Shown piece after piece: positions 15,979-19,310 of a DNA stretch of 19,310 nucleotides. The first letter of the stretch is position 1, and every line of letters begins with the position of its first letter. The stretch is taken from the NCBI GenBank assembly GCA_022791735.1, contig JAAVZQ010000063.1, positions 1-19,310 of the forward strand, written 5' to 3'. The translations under genes were made by a program, and so were the position numbers. The notes under the pieces were generated by a model. The model searched no databases. It worked only from the letters and a program-made list of their open reading frames with translations, and was not told where the DNA came from. This stretch comes from Clostridia bacterium. Its GTDB lineage: Bacteria > Bacillota > Clostridia > TANB77 > CAG-508.

Positions 15979-16887
15979 TTATCTTCTCACTCCCTTCATC
16001 TAAAAGTTCCAGTCCAACCAGCCCTGAATAACTTCCATTTTTAGAAATTACCTTATTATATATTCCGTATTATTACATTGTTTTTTTCTATCTCCATTCC
16101 TTCAAATCTAATTATCGCCTTGTCTGGCTTGAAACCTATTAGCATACCATTTTGTTTTCCAAGCGAAGAAAATGGTATCAGCCTAAATCTTGAAATATAG
16201 TCTTCTCCTATTTTTTTAGTTAAATCTTCATCAGTCCCATATATAACATTTTCCAAGCTATCTAGCACTTCATTATCTATTATTGCTCTTAACTTTTCCT
16301 TTTCTACAATTATAACTGGTATCTTAGTAATAGGATCTTTCAGTAGATTGCCTGTATCTATCATCAAATGTATACTTACTGATTTTTCTCTATAACTAAT
16401 TTCTACATCACAAAACATATCATTTTTGCTAAGCCTATTCTTTATTACTTTAAATGCTATACTTACTATTGCAAGTCCTACTATTGCCCCTAAAAAAGCT
16501 ATCTTTATTGGATATGTACCTGTTAAAAAACCATTTCTATAAAAAATCTCTTGTGGTTTTATATAATAGAGTAAGAAAAAAGCACATCCCCCAAAAACAA
16601 ATGAAGTCAGATACAGTATAATTAGATATTTAAAAAGCATTTTTATTGTTTTTGGAAAAAAAGCTACATATATCATAACAATTGACAATATGATTTTTGA
16701 AATTAAGTTTAGATATATATAACTATTTGTTATGTATGTTCCGTACTACATAAATCGCTCCGATTATGCTAGAAAATAATATTTTAAAAAACCTACATTT
16801 TGTTTTTGTAACAATTCCAGTGGTGCATAATATAACTCCATTCATAATGATATTTTCTAAAAAGACTACATCCAAATATATAGTCAT
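15953..16887 (-). CDS. spoIIGA: SpoIIGA, pro-sigma-E processing protease, with two C-GG +1 frameshift sites
   Basis: This is the membrane-embedded aspartic protease that activates pro-sigma-E at the sporulation septum. The N-terminal part has several membrane helices starting MTIYLDVVFLENIIMN. The catalytic domain has MIDTGNLLKDPITKIPVIIV (Asp177) and LIPFSSLGKQNGMLIGFKPD. Conventional reading breaks at codon 49 (CGG, 16743-16741) and codon 274 (CGG, 16067-16065). Skipping each C gives AIYVVGTYI and VIIGIYNKVISKNGSYSGLV, the latter matching the C-terminal LIGI...LS..GE pattern of the family, and a 310-residue product (309 in B. subtilis). I chose the ATG at 16887, giving MTIYLD as in homologues; an ATG at 16899 touches the GAGGTG site. 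It overlaps sigE by 26 bases. Confidence 0.88.
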
Positions 16888-16919
16888 TATTTCTAGCATC
16901 ACCTCAACTTTCTATCTCT

Positions 16920-16952
16920 ATTATAGTTCGTCTTGGCTTAAAAACTTGTCAA
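16920..16952 (-). promoter_or_regulatory. spoIIG-type promoter with Spo0A-box-like -35 region
   Basis: On the minus strand TTGACA (16952-16947) and TATAAT (16925-16920) are separated by 21 bases, longer than normal. The B. subtilis spoIIG promoter also has overlong spacing (22) and is activated by Spo0A bound over its -35. TGTCAAA on the plus strand here (16947-16953) matches the 0A box TGTCGAA at six of seven bases and overlaps the -35. A second partial box, AGACGAA, lies just upstream of the -10. Confidence 0.6.
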
Positions 16953-16968
16953 ACCCTAGGGTAGAAAA

Positions 16969-17002
16969 AAAGAAATAATCCTTAAAAAACGATTATTTCT
17001 TT
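16969..17002 (-). terminator. Strong terminator after the rnhB operon
   Basis: A 12-bp perfect stem AAAGAAATAATC (16969-16980) / GATTATTTCTTT (16991-17002) is followed on the minus strand by a T tract (TTTTTTTCTAC). It separates rnhB from the spoIIG promoter immediately downstream. Confidence 0.85.
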
Positions 17003-17083
17003 TATATTTATATTAAATTTTAAAATTAATCTTGTTCATTTTGGCAAATTCTGTAAAAATATACTATTTTCTATAATTTGCTG

Positions 17084-17711
17084 TTATCTAAAATTCTTTG
17101 TAAATGAAAGTCTATGTATTGGACAAAGTCCATACTTTTTTATTGCAGCAATATGTTCTGCTGTACCATATCCTTTGTGTTTTGCAAAACCATATTCTGG
17201 ATATAACTTATCATATCCAAGCATTATCCTATCCCTCGTAACCTTTGCAATTATCGAAGCCGCTGCAATCGAATAACTTGCCGCATCTCCTTTTATAATT
17301 GATTTATATGGAATACCTAAAGTATCTATCCCTTGTAATGCGTCTACCAAGATTACATCAGGTTTTATGTTTAATTCTTTAAGTGATATTGTAAGCCCAA
17401 GTTTTGTCGCTTGCAAAATATTTATTTCATCTATTTTACTTTCATCTATTATTCCAGTTCCATAGCTTACAGCATTTTTTATAATTTCCTCAAATACTCT
17501 TTCCCTTTTTTTCTCTGAAATCTTTTTAGAATCATTTACCCCTTCTATCATTGAATCTCTCGGAAGTACCACACTCGCAACAACAACAGGCCCAGCTAGT
17601 GGACCTCTTCCTGCTTCATCTATTCCACATATATTTTGGTGTCCTATATCATACATTCCGCATATCTATTTGTTTTAATTTTTTTAATCTTTCCTCTTCT
17701 TTTTCTGTCAT
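17084..17711 (-). CDS. rnhB: Ribonuclease HII, with one C-GG +1 frameshift site
   Basis: RNase HII removes RNA from RNA-DNA hybrids and single ribonucleotides from DNA. The signature GIDEAGRGPLAGPVV carries Asp31 and Glu32. Further motifs are NDSKKISEKKRE, ILVDALQG, the AAASIIAKVTRDR block and PIHRLSFTKNF at the end. Reading from the ATG at 17711 (AAGGTG upstream) the conventional frame gives only MTEKEEERLKKLKQIDM, then CGG (17660-17658) and an early stop. Skipping the C gives Gly18-Met-Tyr-Asp-Ile and runs into the enzyme, restoring the N-terminal helix seen in family members and a 208-residue product. Starting at the internal ATG at 17656 would avoid the shift but would lose that helix and lacks a clear ribosome binding site. 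It is cotranscribed with the prepilin-like gene 18 bases upstream. Confidence 0.9.
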
Positions 17712-17729
17712 CTTCTTACACCTTGTCTA

Positions 17730-18176
17730 TTAGTCCTCAACCTTTAACATTTCTGTTAATTTATGATACATTTCTCCACTATTTTCTACTCCTGGTTCAT
17801 ATATTACATCTTGTACACCTATGACCTTACCTTCACTATCTTTTTCATATTGCACATAATAATCTGGCGCTTTAGCTTCTTTTACTCCCATTGCATTTAG
17901 TTCTGTTTGGCTAAGCTGATACAATCCAGCCATATCTCCACTACTTTGGAGCGTTCCATAAAGTTCATTTTCCTCTTTCTCACCTATTGCATATGCATTT
18001 ACTACTGTTTCACATTTGCTTCTTATCAATAACATATATGTTTCTACATTTGTAAATTTAGCTGTACCTGTAAGATTTACACCAATTGATACACATGTAT
18101 AAGCAAGTATTGCTAAGATTGCAACTGTGACGGCCAATGCAACAAGTGTAATTCCTTTGTTACTTTTAATATTCAT
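17730..18176 (-). CDS. Type IV prepilin-like protein
   Basis: This 148-residue protein begins MNIKSNKGITLVALAVTVAI, a short basic leader followed by the G-I-T-L-V-A-L prepilin peptidase site and one hydrophobic helix (about residues 8-30). It departs from the strict consensus because a Glu five residues after the processed Gly is not present; Ala or Leu is seen. The rest is soluble, with GVKEAKAPDYYVQYEKDSEG and a terminal helix. It resembles type IV pilins or pseudopilins of Clostridia rather than Flp pilins of the tad type. GGAGGG precedes the ATG, and a TTGATA-17-TATAAT promoter lies about 35 bases upstream of the ATG. It shares a transcript with rnhB; there is no obvious functional link. 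Confidence 0.7.
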   Translation of the reverse strand: MNIKSNKGITLVALAVTVAILAILAYTCVSIGVNLTGTAKFTNVETYMLLIRSKCETVVNAYAIGEKEENELYGTLQSSGDMAGLYQLSQTELNAMGVKEAKAPDYYVQYEKDSEGKVIGVQDVIYEPGVENSGEMYHKLTEMLKVED

Positions 18177-18210
18177 AGGTTTTATTCCCTCCTAATATTT
18201 TTACATCTTA

Positions 18211-18239
18211 ATTATATATGATTTTATTTTTTTTATCAA
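18211..18239 (-). promoter_or_regulatory. Sigma-A promoter for the prepilin-like gene and rnhB
   Basis: On the minus strand TTGATA (18239-18234) and TATAAT (18216-18211) are separated by 17 bases. It is back to back with the promoter at 18247-18275 that reads the other way. Confidence 0.65.
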
Positions 18240-18246
18240 GGATATA

Positions 18247-18275
18247 TTGTACTTTTTTACATTTTTTTGTATAAT
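18247..18275 (+). promoter_or_regulatory. Sigma-A promoter of the structured RNA
   Basis: TTGTAC (18247-18252) and TATAAT (18270-18275) are separated by 17 bases, predicting a start point at about 18281, right at the 5' arm of the RNA's closing stem. Confidence 0.7.
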
Positions 18276-18279
18276 TAGT

Positions 18280-18510
18280 GTACAATACACAGTTATTAGA
18301 ATTAAAAGTCCGCGCAGGATAGTTATATATAATTTTGAATAACACTGCGTAAGCAACCAAACAATCTTCACAAGTGCAAAATTGAGTAACCGACATTTTA
18401 AGCTACACGGTAGCACACAGGTTGGAGGTTACGACACTAAGGTGTTAGAAAAAATTATATATAACTATCTTGTGGCAGGACTGACAAAACTTAAAACTGT
18501 GAATTGTAAC
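18280..18510 (+). ncRNA. Structured noncoding RNA of about 230 nt (family uncertain; raiA-type candidate)
   Basis: The region has no supported coding frame but folds back on itself. TACAATACACAGTT (18280-18293) pairs with AACTGTGAATTGTA (18495-18508) with one mismatch. AGTCC pairs with GGACT. Next, GATAGTTATATATAATTTT (18318-18336) pairs perfectly with the sequence ending ATATATAACTATC near 18470. Inside these lie TAACAC/GTGTTA, a TGC-GTAA-GCA hairpin, GTAACC/GGTTAC and GCTA-CACGG-TAGC, making a multibranched core. The core is G+C-richer than its flanks. The size, a long basal helix with an ornate conserved core, and the clostridial background bring the raiA RNA to mind; 6S RNA is less likely because the core is branched. 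Its own promoter lies directly upstream. It may read on into the rluA gene 20 bases downstream. Confidence 0.7.
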
Positions 18511-18529
18511 ATAATTAGAAAGGATTAGT

Positions 18530-19310
18530 ATGAAAATTCTAATTGTAAATAATAAATTTAATAACAAAAAACTTTTGACTTTTTTAAAACACGAGTTCCC
18601 ATCAACATCTGATAGCACTTTCTATAAGGCACTTAGAAAGAAAGATATTCGTATAAATGACATAAAGGTTTCTGAAAATGCCATAGTTCATGAAGGTGAT
18701 GAGATAAAAGTCTATATCTCTGATACTCATCTTGAACAAAAGATAGAGCTAAAAATAGTTTATGAAGATAAAAATATATTAGTCATAAATAAACCCAAAG
18801 AGATTGAAGTAACTGGTGAAAGTTCTTTAACTTCTTTTGTGCAAGCATATTTTTCTAATAATCAAATTTTACCTTGCCATAGATTAGATAGGAATACTAC
18901 TCGGTCTTGTTATCTTTGCAAAAAATGAAACTGCATATGGTATTTTGCTTAAGAAATTTAGAAATCGTGAAATCCAAAAAATATATAGATGTAAGATTTT
19001 TGGTATTATGAGAAATAAACACGAAACCTTAAAAGCATATTTGTTTAAAGATACAAAGAAATCTATGGTATATATAAGTGGAAATAAAGAAAAAGGATAT
19101 CGTGAAATTATAACAGAATATAGGGTTTTAGAAGAAGATGCTGAGGAAAATTCTAGTATATTAGAGATAATTTTGCATACTGGTCGTACACATCAAATTC
19201 GTGCACATCTTGCATATATAGGTTATCCAATCATTGGTGACCGGAAAATATGGCAATAATAAGATTAACAAAAGTTTTAATGAGAAAACGCAAAATTTAT
19301 GTGCATATAA
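18530..19310 (+). CDS. RluA-family pseudouridine synthase (partial at window end), with two C-GG +1 frameshift sites
   Basis: This enzyme isomerises uridine in ribosomal or transfer RNA. An S4-like RNA-binding domain occupies residues 1-75 (FLKHEFPSTSDSTFYKALR, then DEIKVYI), followed by the RluA catalytic core with PCHRLDRNTT (catalytic Asp120), GRTHQIRAHLAYIGYPIIGD and a C-terminal extension cut by the window edge. Conventional reading breaks at codon 125 (CGG, 18902-18904) and codon 238 (CGG, 19242-19244). Skipping each C gives HRLDRNTTGLVIFAK and IIGDGKYGNN. Both restore invariant glycine-containing motifs of RluA enzymes (HRLDxxTSG and GDxKYG). AAAGGA lies before the ATG. It follows the structured RNA closely and may share its transcript. 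The exact paralogue and target position cannot be told. Confidence 0.88.

Noticed and set aside
18201..18416. Minus-strand reading frames over the structured RNA region
   Set aside because: They have poor starts, unnatural composition and overlap a self-complementary RNA with its own promoter.
3197..19244. Low-quality assembly with random indels, or wholesale pseudogenes
   Set aside because: All breaks are single +1 events at in-frame CGG before glycine. Long genes without in-frame CGG are intact, and CGG in other frames is harmless. A systematic base-calling insertion would not respect codon phase. Raw reads should still be inspected.
3197..19244. Simple reassignment of CGG to another amino acid (known for some bacteria)
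   Set aside because: Reassignment would keep the frame, but here the frame changes by one base at each site and conserved text resumes only in the +1 frame.

Overview
The window is AT-rich chromosomal DNA from a spore-forming Firmicute, most likely an uncultured class Clostridia lineage. The evidence is strong GGAGG ribosome binding sites, AGA-dominated arginine usage, a spoIIGA-sigE sporulation operon, an alpha/beta-type small acid-soluble spore protein (SASP) gene and a Gram-positive Tad-type pilus operon.

Layout: (1) 1-7180, minus strand: a tad operon reading cpaB-like, two CpaE/MinD-like ATPases, a CpaF secretion ATPase, a fused TadB/TadC membrane protein and a pilin-like membrane protein. 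(2) 7327-8206: a Cof-type HAD phosphatase. (3) 8399-13789: a SASP gene split by a 5,184-bp large-serine-recombinase element. The element carries the recombinase, a 46-aa protein, an AlbA_2/HATPase/wHTH regulator, a membrane-anchored thermonuclease-like protein and a hypothetical gene. Joining the ends at a shared GA dinucleotide restores a 68-codon SASP with the canonical EVASEVGV protease-site region. (4) 13890-15194: a Cys-rich membrane protein and an M15-like peptidase with a peptidoglycan-binding domain. (5) 15254-16887: spoIIGA-sigE with a spoIIG-like promoter. (6) 17084-18176: a prepilin-like gene and rnhB. (7) 18247-18529: a structured noncoding RNA with its own promoter. (8) 18530 to the end: an RluA-family pseudouridine synthase, cut by the window edge.

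The most striking feature cuts across genes. Eight genes look frameshifted when read conventionally: cpaF, HAD, the AlbA regulator, the M15-like peptidase, sigE, spoIIGA, rnhB and rluA. Every break lies at an in-frame CGG codon. Skipping the C, so that C-GGN is read as glycine, restores the full conserved protein each time. There are 15 such sites. I found no in-frame CGG anywhere in the window that is read as arginine, while about two dozen CGG trinucleotides in the other two frames cause no disruption. CGT, CGC and CGA still occur as ordinary in-frame codons. The pattern depends on reading frame, so random indels or homopolymer errors do not explain it. It suggests either that CGG is unassigned and triggers +1 movement onto a GGN glycine codon, or that CGGN is decoded as a four-base glycine codon. 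Reconstructed lengths (sigE 240 aa, SpoIIGA 310 aa, RNase HII 208 aa) match their families. Coordinates given for these genes span the complete reconstructed reading frames.
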